The translations under genes and the position numbers were made by a program. Below the pieces are notes generated by a model that did not search any database, had not been told where the DNA came from, and saw only the letters and a program-made list of their open reading frames with translations. Of a stretch of DNA of 64,000 bases, positions 8,468 through 17,456 are shown in pieces. Source of the DNA: JAANXG01 sp034520625. GTDB lineage: Bacteria > Pseudomonadota > Gammaproteobacteria > Arenicellales > JAANXG01. The stretch lies in the NCBI GenBank assembly GCA_034520625.1, contig JAXHNI010000012.1:124001-188000 (forward strand). The letters are read 5' to 3'. Within the stretch, counting starts at the first letter, position 1. The number at the start of each line of letters is the position of its first letter.

Positions 8468-9547
8468 CTAGCCGCCCGTGGCCGCCTTGATGCGCTCCAG
8501 CGTCTTGCCTTCCATATCTTCCACGCCCGGCGGGATATTGGCGAAGAACTTCAGGTTGGCGATCTCCTCGTCGGTGAACGCCGCCTTGATGGCTTCACGC
8601 TTGTCGTCCGGCATCAGTTCGACGCCGCCCTTGACCGCGCTCACCGCACCGGAGTTTCCGCCCATGAGGGGAACGATCTCGGGCTGCAGGACGAAGTTGA
8701 TCCACTTGTATGCGGCATCGTCCGCTTCGCCCTTGCGCGGCAGGGTGAAGGTGTCGATCCAGGCCAACGCGCCGGTTTCGGGCGGAACGAAAACGATGTT
8801 GGGGTTCTCGCTGTAGATCCTGTAGGCGGTGGAATCCCAGGTTTCCGAAGCAATGACTTCCCCCGACAGCATCAACGCCTGAAGGTCGTCGCCGCCCTTC
8901 CAGTAGGTCTTGATGTTGTCCTTGCAGGCGATCAGCTTTTCGGCCACCTGGTCGAGGATCTCCTGGTACTTATCCAGGTCGCTGTAGGCGGCGAAGGGAT
9001 CCTCGCCCATGGCGAAGGCCGTGCCGAGGAGGATCGTGCGCGTCAGGCGCATCGAGGTCTTGCCCTTGTATTTCGGATCACACAGGTCCGCCCAGCTCTT
9101 CAGGTCCGGCGCCTTGGTCTGGTCGGCCATCAGGCCCGAGGTGCCCCACTGGTGGGGTACGGAATACACTTCACCGTCGATGGTGGTGTTGGCCTTGACG
9201 CCGGCCAGCAGATTGGGATCCATCACAGAGGTGTCGATCTTCGACAGGTCCATGGGCTTGTATATGTCGTACTCGAGCTGCGCCGCGTAGACGCGGTCGT
9301 GGCTGGGCTGGGCCAGGTCGAAGCCCGCGCCGCCCGTTGCCCGCAGCTTGGCAACCATTTCCTCGTTATTGGAAAACGTCACCTCGACGTTGATATCGGG
9401 GTACTTCTCCTCGAACATCTCAATGACTTTTTCGGGCGCATAGCTGCCCCATGTCAGCAGACGCAGCGTCTCCGCACTGGCCGTGCCGGCGGCACAGATG
9501 CACAGCGAGGTAAAGGCGGTAACCGCCCAGGATTTCATGTTGTACAT
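8468..9547 (-). CDS. periplasmic polyamine-type substrate-binding protein, PotD/PotF-like
   Basis: This 359-residue protein starts with a Sec signal peptide (MYNMKSWAVTAFTSLCICAA, cleavage near TASA-ET). The mature part has the PotD/PotF fold: LLTWGSYAPEKVIEMFEEKY, the hinge region SVPHQWGTSGLMAD, and SETWDSTAYRIYSENP. A good ribosome-binding site (GAGGAG) precedes the ATG. It is the first gene of the minus-strand operon and should capture the substrate for the PotABC-like subunits. Putrescine/spermidine is the default guess; hydroxylated amines, amino acids or betaines are also carried by relatives. Confidence 0.88.
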   Translation of the reverse strand: MYNMKSWAVTAFTSLCICAAGTASAETLRLLTWGSYAPEKVIEMFEEKYPDINVEVTFSNNEEMVAKLRATGGAGFDLAQPSHDRVYAAQLEYDIYKPMDLSKIDTSVMDPNLLAGVKANTTIDGEVYSVPHQWGTSGLMADQTKAPDLKSWADLCDPKYKGKTSMRLTRTILLGTAFAMGEDPFAAYSDLDKYQEILDQVAEKLIACKDNIKTYWKGGDDLQALMLSGEVIASETWDSTAYRIYSENPNIVFVPPETGALAWIDTFTLPRKGEADDAAYKWINFVLQPEIVPLMGGNSGAVSAVKGGVELMPDDKREAIKAAFTDEEIANLKFFANIPPGVEDMEGKTLERIKAATGG

Positions 9548-9895
9548 CTCGTCTCCTCAACTTTGGTGATGGTGCTCAGTCCAGGCAAAACCTTGCATAC
9601 GTTCCACCTGGCTTTTGCGTACAGGAAGCGTAAATATAGATTGGATTCGATTGCAGGTCCATTGCGAAAACGTTACCAGTCCAATCCCAGCCGGACCGGT
9701 TTTCGTCGGCGGACTTCGTGAAATGGTCTTATATATTAATCAAAATGGAGCTTATTCCCGGACCGGATGGCATCACAATACCAGGGGGCCGCTGCGACGT
9801 CGCGGAGGCGGCAGGGATGCGCCGATTCCTAACACCGCGGAGCCGACGCCCGGCCCCGCAGGGATCCGTCACGGACACAACCAGGCCGACCCGGA
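9548..9895. promoter_or_regulatory. 348-nt divergent regulatory region between transport and catabolic operons
   Basis: This region separates the potD-like and enolase-superfamily genes, which are transcribed away from each other, so it must hold both promoters. I see an inverted repeat GATTGGA (9639-9645) / TCCAATC (9680-9686) that could be an operator, and an AT-rich stretch TATATATTAAT near 9729-9740 that could hold a -10 box. No regulator gene is present in the cluster. These are visual matches only. Confidence 0.35.
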
Positions 9896-10999
9896 ATGAA
9901 AATAAAGCGAATCGAAACTTTCTGCAAACAGTACGTCGGTTTCGTCCGGGTGACCGGCGAGGACGGCACCGAGGGCTGGGGCCAGGTATCCACCTACAAT
10001 GCCGATATCACGTCTACCGTGCTGCACCGGCAGGTCGCACCCTGGGCCCTGGGAACCTCCACCGACTCGCTGGACAAGGTCCTCGACAGCATCGTGGACC
10101 GGGAGCACAAGTTCCCCGGAACCTACCTGTGCCGGGCGATGGGCGGCCTGGACACCGCGGTCTGGGACCTCCGGGGCCGGCAGGCGGGCAAGAGCGTCTG
10201 CGAGCTCCTGGGCGGCAAGCCGGGTCCACTGCGTGCCTACGCGTCGTCCATGAAGCGGGATATCACGCCGAAGGACGAAGCGGACCGATTCCTGCGCCTG
10301 CGGGACCGCTTCGGCTTCGACGCCTTCAAGTTCCGGGTTGGCGCCGAATGCGGCCACGATGTGGACGAGTGGCCCGGCCGCACCGAGCAGATCGTCCCGG
10401 CGATCCGGAAGGCCCTCGGGGAGGACGTGGTCCTGCTGGTGGACGCCAACGGCGGTTTCTCGGCCGGGCGGGCGATCGAGGTCGGCCGGATGCTGGAAGA
10501 CCATGGCATCCGGCACTTCGAGGAGCCCTGCCTGTACTGGGAGTGGGACCAGACCCGCCGGGTCGCGGACGCGTTGGCGGTGGACGTGGCCGGCGGCGAG
10601 CAGGATTGCGATCTCAGCGTCTGGCGGCATCTCGTCGCCAGCCGGGTGATGGATATCGCCCAGCCCGATATCTGCTATCTCGGGGGCATCAACCGGACGC
10701 TGCGGGTCGCCGGCCTGGCGGCGGACGCGGGGTTGCCCTGCACACCGCACTGCGCCAATCTGTCGCTGGTTACATTGTTCACGGCACATTTGATGAAGGC
10801 CATCCCCAACGCCGGCGACTACCTCGAGTTCTCCATAGAAGGGGCGGACTACTATCCATGGCAGGAGGGCCTATACGATACCTCACCCTACATCATTCGC
10901 GACGGCCATATCACCGTTGGCGATGCGCCCGGCTGGGGCGTCGAGATCAACGACGTGTGGCTGCAGACATCCAGGCATCAGATCAGCGAATTGCAATGA
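9896..10999 (+). CDS. enolase superfamily enzyme, mandelate racemase subgroup
   Basis: The protein has 367 residues. The metal ligands are D183 (LLVDANGG), E209 (HFEEP) and E235 (GGEQD), spaced 26 and 26 as in mandelate racemase. A D258/H285 pair (QPDICYLGG, CTPHCANLS) matches the Asp-His general base spacing of 27. On the other face is K145-x-R147 (FKFRVG) instead of the Lys-x-Lys of true racemase. Such enzymes abstract a proton next to a carboxylate and either racemise the product or dehydrate an acid sugar. It is the first gene of the plus-strand operon and overlaps the aldehyde dehydrogenase gene by 4 nt. The substrate is unknown. Confidence 0.85.
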   Translation: MKIKRIETFCKQYVGFVRVTGEDGTEGWGQVSTYNADITSTVLHRQVAPWALGTSTDSLDKVLDSIVDREHKFPGTYLCRAMGGLDTAVWDLRGRQAGKSVCELLGGKPGPLRAYASSMKRDITPKDEADRFLRLRDRFGFDAFKFRVGAECGHDVDEWPGRTEQIVPAIRKALGEDVVLLVDANGGFSAGRAIEVGRMLEDHGIRHFEEPCLYWEWDQTRRVADALAVDVAGGEQDCDLSVWRHLVASRVMDIAQPDICYLGGINRTLRVAGLAADAGLPCTPHCANLSLVTLFTAHLMKAIPNAGDYLEFSIEGADYYPWQEGLYDTSPYIIRDGHITVGDAPGWGVEINDVWLQTSRHQISELQ

Positions 11000-12483
11000 C
11001 CATGACCACTCTCGCAAGCGAGGCCCTGACCACCGGCACGTTGCCGGGCCTCCCCTCACGGCATTTCATCAACGGCCGGTTCGAGCCCTCGGCGACCGGC
11101 GCGACCATGGACAGCTATGATCCGGGCAGCGGCCGGCCCTTCGCGACCTTCGCCGCCGGCGACGCTGAAGACGTTGACCGCGCCGTTCAGGCGGCCCGGT
11201 CCGCCCTGGCCGGACCCTGGCGCGACATGACGCCGCCGGAGCGGGGCCGGATCCTGTACCGCGCCGCCGAGCTGGTTCGCGCCCACACCGAAAGGCTTGC
11301 GGTGGTTGAGTGCCTGGACTGCGGCAAGCCGCTCGGCGAAGCCCGGGGAGACGTTGCCGGCGTGGCGCGGACGTTCGAGTACTACGCCGGCGCCTGCGAC
11401 AAGCTGCACGGCGACAGCCTGCCCCTCGGCCGGGACTACGTGGCCTATACCCTCAATGAGCCGGTGGGCGTCACTGCGCACATCATCCCCTGGAACTTTC
11501 CCGTCTCCACCGCGGCGCGCGGCATCGCGCCCGCCCTGGCCGCAGGCTGCACCGTGGTGGCCAAGCCGGCCGAGCAGACGCCCCTGAGTGCATTGCTGCT
11601 GGCGGAGATCCTCGCGGAAGCCGGAGTGCCGCAGGGCGTCTGCAATGTCGTCACGGGCACCGGGACCTCGGCCGGGGCCCCGCTGGTGGCCCACCCGGAC
11701 ATACACCATGTGACGTTCACGGGGTCCGTGGATACCGGCACCCTGGTCATGCAGGCGGCGGCGCGAAACATTACCCGCGTTACCCTGGAGCTGGGCGGAA
11801 AGTCGCCGGTGGTGGTGCTCGCGGACTGCGACCGTGACACGGCGCTCGACGGGGTCCTGGGCGCCATCTACGAGAACGCGGGCCAGGTATGCTCGGCGGG
11901 CTCGCGGCTGGTGATCGAGGCGGTGCTCCATGACGAGTTCGTGGACAGGCTGGCCACCCGCGCCAACGCTCTGACGCTCGGACACGGCCTGCGCGATCCG
12001 GCGATAGGTCCCATCAATTCCGCGGAGCAGCTCGACCGGATCACGGCGCACGTCGACGCGGCCAGAGCCCGCGGGGTCGACGTGGCCGCCGGCGGTTCCC
12101 GTACCGTGGATCCGGAGACCGGTGCGGGCTGGTTCTTCCAGCCCACCATCCTCGATCGCGTCGACGCCGGCGACGCGGTTGCCCGCGAGGAGATCTTCGG
12201 GCCGGTGTTGAGCGTGCAGGTGGTGGAGTCCGCCGAAGCCGCGGTGGAAATCGCCAACGATACGTCATTCGGCCTGGTGGCCGGGATCTACACCCGGGAC
12301 CTGAACCGAGCGCTGCGCTTCGCCCGCGACGTCGACGTCGGCCAGGTTTTCGTCAACGAATACTTCGCCGGCGGCATCGAAGTACCCTTCGGCGGCAACA
12401 AAAAATCCGGGTTCGGCCGCGAAAAAGGGCTGGAGGCCGTGCGCAGCTACTGCAAAATCAAGAGCGTCGTCGCCAGAATCTGA
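10996..12483 (+). CDS. NAD(P)-dependent aldehyde dehydrogenase
   Basis: This 495-residue enzyme starts at the ATG that overlaps the enolase-family stop (ATGA), giving MTMTTLASEA. It shows the full aldehyde dehydrogenase set: PWNFP (cofactor site), FTGSVDTG, the general base Glu in LELGGKSP, and the catalytic Cys in NAGQVCSAGSR. The C-terminal signature is PFGGNKKSGFGREKG. It resembles betaine-aldehyde and gamma-glutamyl-gamma-aminobutyraldehyde (PuuC-like) dehydrogenases. With an amine oxidase next door and an alcohol dehydrogenase across the locus, it probably oxidises the aldehyde made during catabolism of the imported compound. Confidence 0.92.
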   Translation: MTMTTLASEALTTGTLPGLPSRHFINGRFEPSATGATMDSYDPGSGRPFATFAAGDAEDVDRAVQAARSALAGPWRDMTPPERGRILYRAAELVRAHTERLAVVECLDCGKPLGEARGDVAGVARTFEYYAGACDKLHGDSLPLGRDYVAYTLNEPVGVTAHIIPWNFPVSTAARGIAPALAAGCTVVAKPAEQTPLSALLLAEILAEAGVPQGVCNVVTGTGTSAGAPLVAHPDIHHVTFTGSVDTGTLVMQAAARNITRVTLELGGKSPVVVLADCDRDTALDGVLGAIYENAGQVCSAGSRLVIEAVLHDEFVDRLATRANALTLGHGLRDPAIGPINSAEQLDRITAHVDAARARGVDVAAGGSRTVDPETGAGWFFQPTILDRVDAGDAVAREEIFGPVLSVQVVESAEAAVEIANDTSFGLVAGIYTRDLNRALRFARDVDVGQVFVNEYFAGGIEVPFGGNKKSGFGREKGLEAVRSYCKIKSVVARI

Positions 12484-12484
12484 A

Positions 12485-13771
12485 TTGTTCACCGAAGACT
12501 TCAAACCGGAACCCTACTGGTGGGAGGACGCAGCCCCGCCGGGGATTACGGCGGAGCCGGTTCCCGACACGGCGGATGTGGTGGTCATCGGCTCGGGATA
12601 CACCGGCCTGCACGCAGCGCTGCAGACGGCCCGCGGCGGCCGGCACACCGTGGTGCTGGACGCCGAAAACACCGGCTGGGGCTGCAGCACCCGCAACGGC
12701 GGCCAGGTCAGCACCAGCATCAAGCCGGACTATGAGACGCTGGCTGCGAAGCACGGCAGCCGGCGCGCCCTCGCGATCCTGCGCGAGGGCCACGACGCGC
12801 TGTCCTGGATCGAGGATTTCGTCGCCTCGGAAGGCATTGACTGCGATTTCAAGATACCGGGCCGGTTTCATGCGGCCCATGGCCCGCGGCAGTTCGAGCA
12901 GCTGGTGCGAGCCGCCGGCCGGCGGATCCCGGGGCTGGAGACGGACGCGCAGGTGGTTCCCCGGGCGGAGCAGCGCCGGGAGCTCGGCACCGATGCGTAC
13001 TACGGGGGAGTCGTCTATCCGCGCCACGCATCGCTGCATCCCGCGCTGTACCACCAAGGTCTGCTGGAGCGGGCTCGGGAATCCGGCGTCCGGATCGTGT
13101 CCCATTGCCCCGCCACCCGCATCGACGGGCGCGGCGGCGGCTTTCGGGTTACTACACCGCGGGGCGAGGTTTCGGCACGGAACGTGATCGTGGCAAGCAA
13201 CGGCTACACCGGCAACGCCACGCCGTGGCAGCGGCGGCGCATCGTCCCCATCGGCAGCTACATCATCGCCACCGAGCCCCTGGAAGCGGACCTCATGAAC
13301 CGCCTCATGCCCACCGACCGGGTGGTGAGCGATACCCGCAAGGTCGTCTATTATTACCGCCCGTCCCCCGACCGGACGCGCATCCTGTTCGGCGGCCGGG
13401 TTTCGGCGCGGGAAACCGATCCCCGGGTCAGCGGTCCGCGGCTGCAGGCCGATCTCGCCGGGTTGTTTCCGGAGCTCGCGCATACGCGCATCAGCCACTC
13501 CTGGGCGGGCTTCGTTGCTTACACCTTCGACACCCTCGCCCATGTGGGCCGTCACGACGGTATCCACTACGCCATGGGATACTGCGGTTCCGGCGTTTCG
13601 ATGGCGAGCTATCTGGGAATGCGCATCGGTCAGCAGGTGCTGGGACTCCGGGAAGGCGGCACGGCGTTCGACGATCTGGCGTTTCCGACCCGCCCTTTCT
13701 ACACCGGCAACCCCTGGTTCCTCGGGGCATTCGTTACCTACTACCGCTGGCGAGACCGGCTCGGCCGCTAG
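12485..13771 (+). CDS. FAD-dependent amine oxidoreductase (DAO family, PuuB-like)
   Basis: The protein has 428 residues and begins with TTG 1 nt after the aldehyde dehydrogenase stop. The N-terminal dinucleotide-binding motif is VVVIGSGYTGLHAAL. The following GWGCSTRNGGQVSTSIKP is characteristic of the PuuB/OrdL group of gamma-glutamylputrescine oxidase-like enzymes, as is the N-terminal YWWEDAAPP segment. A C-terminal FAD-contact region, YAMGYCGSGVSMASYLG, is present. It should oxidise a C-N bond and release an amine and an aldehyde, feeding the aldehyde dehydrogenase just upstream. The true substrate is not known. Confidence 0.85.
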   Translation: MFTEDFKPEPYWWEDAAPPGITAEPVPDTADVVVIGSGYTGLHAALQTARGGRHTVVLDAENTGWGCSTRNGGQVSTSIKPDYETLAAKHGSRRALAILREGHDALSWIEDFVASEGIDCDFKIPGRFHAAHGPRQFEQLVRAAGRRIPGLETDAQVVPRAEQRRELGTDAYYGGVVYPRHASLHPALYHQGLLERARESGVRIVSHCPATRIDGRGGGFRVTTPRGEVSARNVIVASNGYTGNATPWQRRRIVPIGSYIIATEPLEADLMNRLMPTDRVVSDTRKVVYYYRPSPDRTRILFGGRVSARETDPRVSGPRLQADLAGLFPELAHTRISHSWAGFVAYTFDTLAHVGRHDGIHYAMGYCGSGVSMASYLGMRIGQQVLGLREGGTAFDDLAFPTRPFYTGNPWFLGAFVTYYRWRDRLGR

Positions 13772-13803
13772 CGAGCCCCACCGCATGGTTGAAGCCCCCA
13801 CTC

Positions 13804-13829
13804 GGGCCGGTGCCGCGCACCGGCCCTTT
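13804..13829 (+). terminator. rho-independent terminator
   Basis: A perfect 10-bp stem (GGGCCGGTGC / GCACCGGCCC) with a 3-nt loop is followed by a short T-tract (TTTCC). It sits about 33 nt after the oxidoreductase stop and should end the plus-strand catabolic operon. Confidence 0.75.
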
Positions 13830-14126
13830 CCCTGCAGCCAGTTGTCGATTCGGGCTACGACCTGCTGGCGCGCTACGTCCACCGGCGGCTCGGATGCACT
13901 CTGAACATCACGACATAAACGGCGGGGCAGCCCGCCGTGGTCGTAAGACAAGCGCCGTAAATTCAAGGACTTGGCCTGTGCTCGAGCGGGTGCTGAAACC
14001 AGGCGGATCGCCCACGGCAGGTCCGAGTCCCGAACCGGCAGGGTGGCAGTTATAATTCCTGTCTCATGGTACGCAGGCGTGGCCCGGGGGTGGCGACATG
14101 CAACGCAAACCGATCCGTCGACCGAC
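13830..14126. other. intergenic region with possible promoter and gene remnant
   Basis: Just after the terminator, around 13840-13917, the plus strand reads VVDSGYDLLARYVHRRLG before a stop. This could be the tail of a decayed gene, but it is too short to identify. A good -10 candidate, TATAAT, lies at 14051-14056, about 70 nt before the LysM lipoprotein start; no clear -35 accompanies it. Confidence 0.3.
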
Positions 14127-15194
14127 ATGACGTCGGCCAGGCTCTTTCGCGGCGTCCGCCTGGCGGCCGCCCAGGCCCTGGTGGTGGCGATGCTTGCCGG
14201 CTGCGCGGAGCTCTCCGAGCTGCCGGTGACCGATGGTGACGCCGGCGCCGACACAACGGGCGCCGAACCGGATTTCAGCCACGCCCGGGTCATGGAGCTG
14301 CTCCACGAGGGCCGGGTCGACCAGGCGACGACCATGCTGCGGACCCGCCTCGATGCCGTGCCCGGCGACAACAGCGCCCGGCAGCTTCTGGCGCAGATCG
14401 AGTCGCCCCCCGCGGAGCTGCTCGGTGCTGCCAGTTTTGAGTACGAGGTCCAGCCGGGCGAGTCGCTGTCGGTCCTCGCCCAGCGATTCCTCGGCAACTA
14501 CCGGCTGTTCTTTGCCCTGGCCCGCTACAACGAAATCACCAACCCCTCTATGCTGCGGGCGGGCCGGACGATCAAAATCCCCAGCGACTACTGGGACGGG
14601 CCGGAACCGTCGCGCGAACCCCTCGACCGGGAAATCCGCGCCCGCGAGCATCTCGCGAATGGCCAGCCCCGGGAGGCGATGCGCCTGTACGAGGACGTCG
14701 ATCCGGATGCGCTCGGGCAGGACGAGCTGGCGCTTCTGGGCACCGCCCACCGGCGATGGATAGCCCGGGCGCTGAACGACGGTGACTACGGCGACGCCCG
14801 GGCGCGGCTGGCCCGCACCCGGCGCCAGGCCCCCGAAGACGGCAGTTGGGAGGACTGGCTGACCGGCATGGACAAGCGGGCGGTGGCGGAACCGGCTTAT
14901 CGCGCGGGGCTGGCGCAGCGTAAACGGGACCCGGTGGCGGCGGCACGCTCGTTCAAGCGGGCGCTGAATGCCGATCCCGGGCATGCACGGGCCCGGAATG
15001 CGTTGTCCGCGCTGCGCATCGACACCGTACCGGAGCTGCACCGGCGGGCGGTCATTCTCTACCGGAACCAGCAGCTCGAAGAAGCCATCGAGCTGTGGGA
15101 ACAGGCCCTGAGCATCGATCCGGACTACCAGCCCGCCCAGGGCTACCTCGCCCGGGCCGATGAGCTCCGCCGGCGCCTGGAGACCCTGGAGTGA
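14127..15194 (+). CDS. LysM and TPR domain lipoprotein
   Basis: This 355-residue protein starts at MTSARLFRG, which gives a lipoprotein signal with lipobox MLAGC at about residues 22-26. A LysM peptidoglycan-binding domain follows (YEVQPGESLSVLAQRFLGNY through LRAGRTIKIPSDYW, about 99-150). The C-terminal half is made of tetratricopeptide-like helices (about 215-350, e.g. AVILYRNQQLEEAIELWEQA). It is probably an envelope scaffold or assembly factor anchored to the outer membrane and peptidoglycan. It converges on the kinase gene with about 54 nt between. Confidence 0.8.
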   Translation: MTSARLFRGVRLAAAQALVVAMLAGCAELSELPVTDGDAGADTTGAEPDFSHARVMELLHEGRVDQATTMLRTRLDAVPGDNSARQLLAQIESPPAELLGAASFEYEVQPGESLSVLAQRFLGNYRLFFALARYNEITNPSMLRAGRTIKIPSDYWDGPEPSREPLDREIRAREHLANGQPREAMRLYEDVDPDALGQDELALLGTAHRRWIARALNDGDYGDARARLARTRRQAPEDGSWEDWLTGMDKRAVAEPAYRAGLAQRKRDPVAAARSFKRALNADPGHARARNALSALRIDTVPELHRRAVILYRNQQLEEAIELWEQALSIDPDYQPAQGYLARADELRRRLETLE

Positions 15195-15248
15195 TCCGCG
15201 GCCCTCGCCCGTTCCCTGCTACAGGTATCCGATCCGGGCCACTACGCC

Positions 15249-16916
15249 TCAACGCCGGCGCTCCGAGCCCCCGGCGATATGCAGGCGCCGCGTTCCACCG
15301 CCGCGGCCATCGACGGGTTTGTCACCGCCTTTTTGACGCCGGCTCGGGCGCCGGCGGGCTTCCAGCGATTCAACCATCATGTTGTAGCGCGTGAACAGCT
15401 CGCCGAACTCGTCCCGCCGGTGCTTCCGGATCCGGTGGCTGAAGTCGCCAACGGCCACCTTGTCCAGACCGCGCCCCAGCAGGCGAAGGGGAAAACGCAG
15501 CCGCCACGACAGCACCCAGGTGCCGGCCAGAACGGTGAGCACCGTGGCCACCATCAGGCTGGCCATGGCGAGGACGCTGACCCGCAGGGCATTGGTCAGC
15601 GGCTCGCTGGAGATCCCGAGGGCCAGTTCGCCGATGTGCTGGTCGCGATAGACGACCGGCGCCTGAAACAGAAATCGTTCGGCGCCGTCGTCGGCGTAGC
15701 GGGCGACGCGGCCCAGCCCTTCGCGCTCGGCGAGGGTCTCGCCCGCCAGGAGCTCCTCCTGGGCCCGTCCGACTTCCCCGGGCTGGCTGCTGGCGATGAC
15801 ATTCCCGCCGCGGTCGGAAATGCGGAGATAGGCCATCTGCCGGTTGCGCTGAATGTCGAGCACCATCGCCTGCACCGCGACGTGGTCGCCGAGCAGCAGA
15901 TCCTCCGCGGCATCCGCGGCGATGGTGTCCACCATGCTGGCGCCGTAGTCGAACACCAGCTCGGTCATCGCCGAGCGCTGCTGGTGGTACACGATGGCCG
16001 AGCCCACCACCAGCGTCAGCGCCACCACCAGGCCCATGGCCGCCGGCCAGCGCACGCTCAACGGCATCCGCCACCGGCCACGGCTGACGGACTCCATCTC
16101 GCGCTTGATCTGGGCCAGCTCGTCGGCCAGCTCCGCCCCGGTCTGGTAGCGATCCACCGGAGCTTTCGCCATCAGGGTGTGAACGAGCTCGATCAGGGCG
16201 GACGGCGTCCGGCCGTCCCGGGGCCGCAGGGTCGGCGCCGGGTCGTGCGCAATGCTGTCCAGGGTGGCCACGGTGGTATCTCTGGCGAACGGCAGCCGGC
16301 CGCTCAGCAGGAAATACATCAGGACGCCCAGAGCGTAGAGATCGGCCCGCCCGTCAACGGCGCGTCCCGCCACCTGCTCCGGAGCCATGTAGTTCGGCGT
16401 GCCCACCACCGTCTCCTCGGTGGTGTCCGGGTGGGACTCGGGCTGGCGAAGCCTCGCGATGCCGAAGTCGGTCAGCTTGGGCTCGAAGCCATCCCCGGTG
16501 AGCATGACGTTGTCCGCTTTGACATCACGATGCACCACGCCCCGGCTGTGGGCATAGTCCAGCGCCCGGGCAAGTTGTAACGAGATGTCCACCACCTCGC
16601 CGGCGGGCAACGGTCCTTCGGTGCTCACCCGCTGCTGAAGGGTACGGCCCTCCAGCAATTCCATGGCGATAAAAGGCGTGCCATCGGATTCTCCGACGTC
16701 GTGGATGGTCACGATTCCCGCATGGGAGAGCCGGCCCGCGGCATGGGCCTCGGTGAGAAAATCCCGGCGATAGTGCTCGTCCCGCGCGAATCGGGGCCGG
16801 AGCAGCTTTATCGCCACCTGGCGCTGCAGCCTCGGGTCGAAGGCGCGGTACACGGTCGCCATGTTGCCGCGACCGATCTCCTGCCCGAGCTCGTAGCGGC
16901 CGATCCTGCCCGGCAT
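15249..16916 (-). CDS. transmembrane Ser/Thr protein kinase with HAMP domain
   Basis: The start is at MPGRIGRYELG, 14 nt after the FHA gene stop, giving 555 residues. Residues 8-265 form a Hanks-type kinase: Gly loop GRGNMATVY, K37 (VAIK), HRDVKADN at 129-136 and DFG at 150-152, followed by GTPNYMAPEQ. After a linker come TM1 (about 291-312), a periplasmic region of about 130 residues that resembles a single-Cache-type sensor, TM2 (about 446-470) and a HAMP domain (about 470-522). HAMP normally relays signals in histidine kinases and chemoreceptors, so placing it after a Ser/Thr kinase sensor is unusual. The tail is short and basic. Confidence 0.88.
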   Translation of the reverse strand: MPGRIGRYELGQEIGRGNMATVYRAFDPRLQRQVAIKLLRPRFARDEHYRRDFLTEAHAAGRLSHAGIVTIHDVGESDGTPFIAMELLEGRTLQQRVSTEGPLPAGEVVDISLQLARALDYAHSRGVVHRDVKADNVMLTGDGFEPKLTDFGIARLRQPESHPDTTEETVVGTPNYMAPEQVAGRAVDGRADLYALGVLMYFLLSGRLPFARDTTVATLDSIAHDPAPTLRPRDGRTPSALIELVHTLMAKAPVDRYQTGAELADELAQIKREMESVSRGRWRMPLSVRWPAAMGLVVALTLVVGSAIVYHQQRSAMTELVFDYGASMVDTIAADAAEDLLLGDHVAVQAMVLDIQRNRQMAYLRISDRGGNVIASSQPGEVGRAQEELLAGETLAEREGLGRVARYADDGAERFLFQAPVVYRDQHIGELALGISSEPLTNALRVSVLAMASLMVATVLTVLAGTWVLSWRLRFPLRLLGRGLDKVAVGDFSHRIRKHRRDEFGELFTRYNMMVESLEARRRPSRRQKGGDKPVDGRGGGTRRLHIAGGSERRR

Positions 16917-16930
16917 TGCGGAGCCCTCGT

Positions 16931-17434
16931 TCACTCCAGGAGTAGATAGATCACCACCACGGCGACGATCAGCCCCGCCGCGGCCAGCCACCACGCGTTG
17001 CGGCGTCCCCGCCCCGCGCCCGTGGCGCCGGGAGACATGTCACCGGGTACGAATACGAAACCCGCCGGCCCGAACGCCACCTCGTCGCCGAACTGAAGCG
17101 TGTCATCCTCCGCGCGCTTGCCGTTCAGATAAGTGCCGTTGGTGGAATCGAGGTCCACCAGTCGCCACTGCCCACCGGAACGAACGATTCGCGCATGCGC
17201 CAGCGACACATCGGGCTCGTCCAGCACGATGTCGTTCTCCGGGTCCCGGCCGATCCGGGCGCGTTCCGGCGGCAGCCGGAACCGGCGCTCCGCGAACGGC
17301 GCCGTCAGGCCAACCAGCACCGGGGCATCCGGCGATCCCCCGGACCTTCCCCCGCCGGCGCCCCTCGGCAGCTCATCCGGCGACAGGACCACCGTGCCGT
17401 GCGGGCCGCCCGGGTTACGCTCGTTTTCAGCCAC
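16931..17434 (-). CDS. membrane-anchored FHA domain protein
   Basis: The protein has 167 residues. A forkhead-associated domain occupies about 45-125, with the canonical phosphothreonine-binding features GRDPENDIVL, SLAHARIV and DSTNGTYLNG. A C-terminal transmembrane helix (AWWLAAAGLIVAVVVIYLLL) anchors it with the FHA domain in the cytoplasm. It lies directly upstream of the HAMP kinase in the same operon, so it is probably a phospho-reader or substrate of that kinase. The Thr-rich N-terminus (HGTVVLSPDE) could hold the phosphorylated residue. Confidence 0.88.
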   Translation of the reverse strand: MAENERNPGGPHGTVVLSPDELPRGAGGGRSGGSPDAPVLVGLTAPFAERRFRLPPERARIGRDPENDIVLDEPDVSLAHARIVRSGGQWRLVDLDSTNGTYLNGKRAEDDTLQFGDEVAFGPAGFVFVPGDMSPGATGAGRGRRNAWWLAAAGLIVAVVVIYLLLE

Positions 17435-17456
17435 GCCGACCTCCAGATTTCAAGGA

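Noticed and set aside
9718..10995. A 426-codon in-frame extension before the aldehyde dehydrogenase, as if it were a fused protein.
   Set aside because: It is the enolase-family gene read in the wrong frame; the aldehyde dehydrogenase family start and the ATGA overlap lie at 10996.
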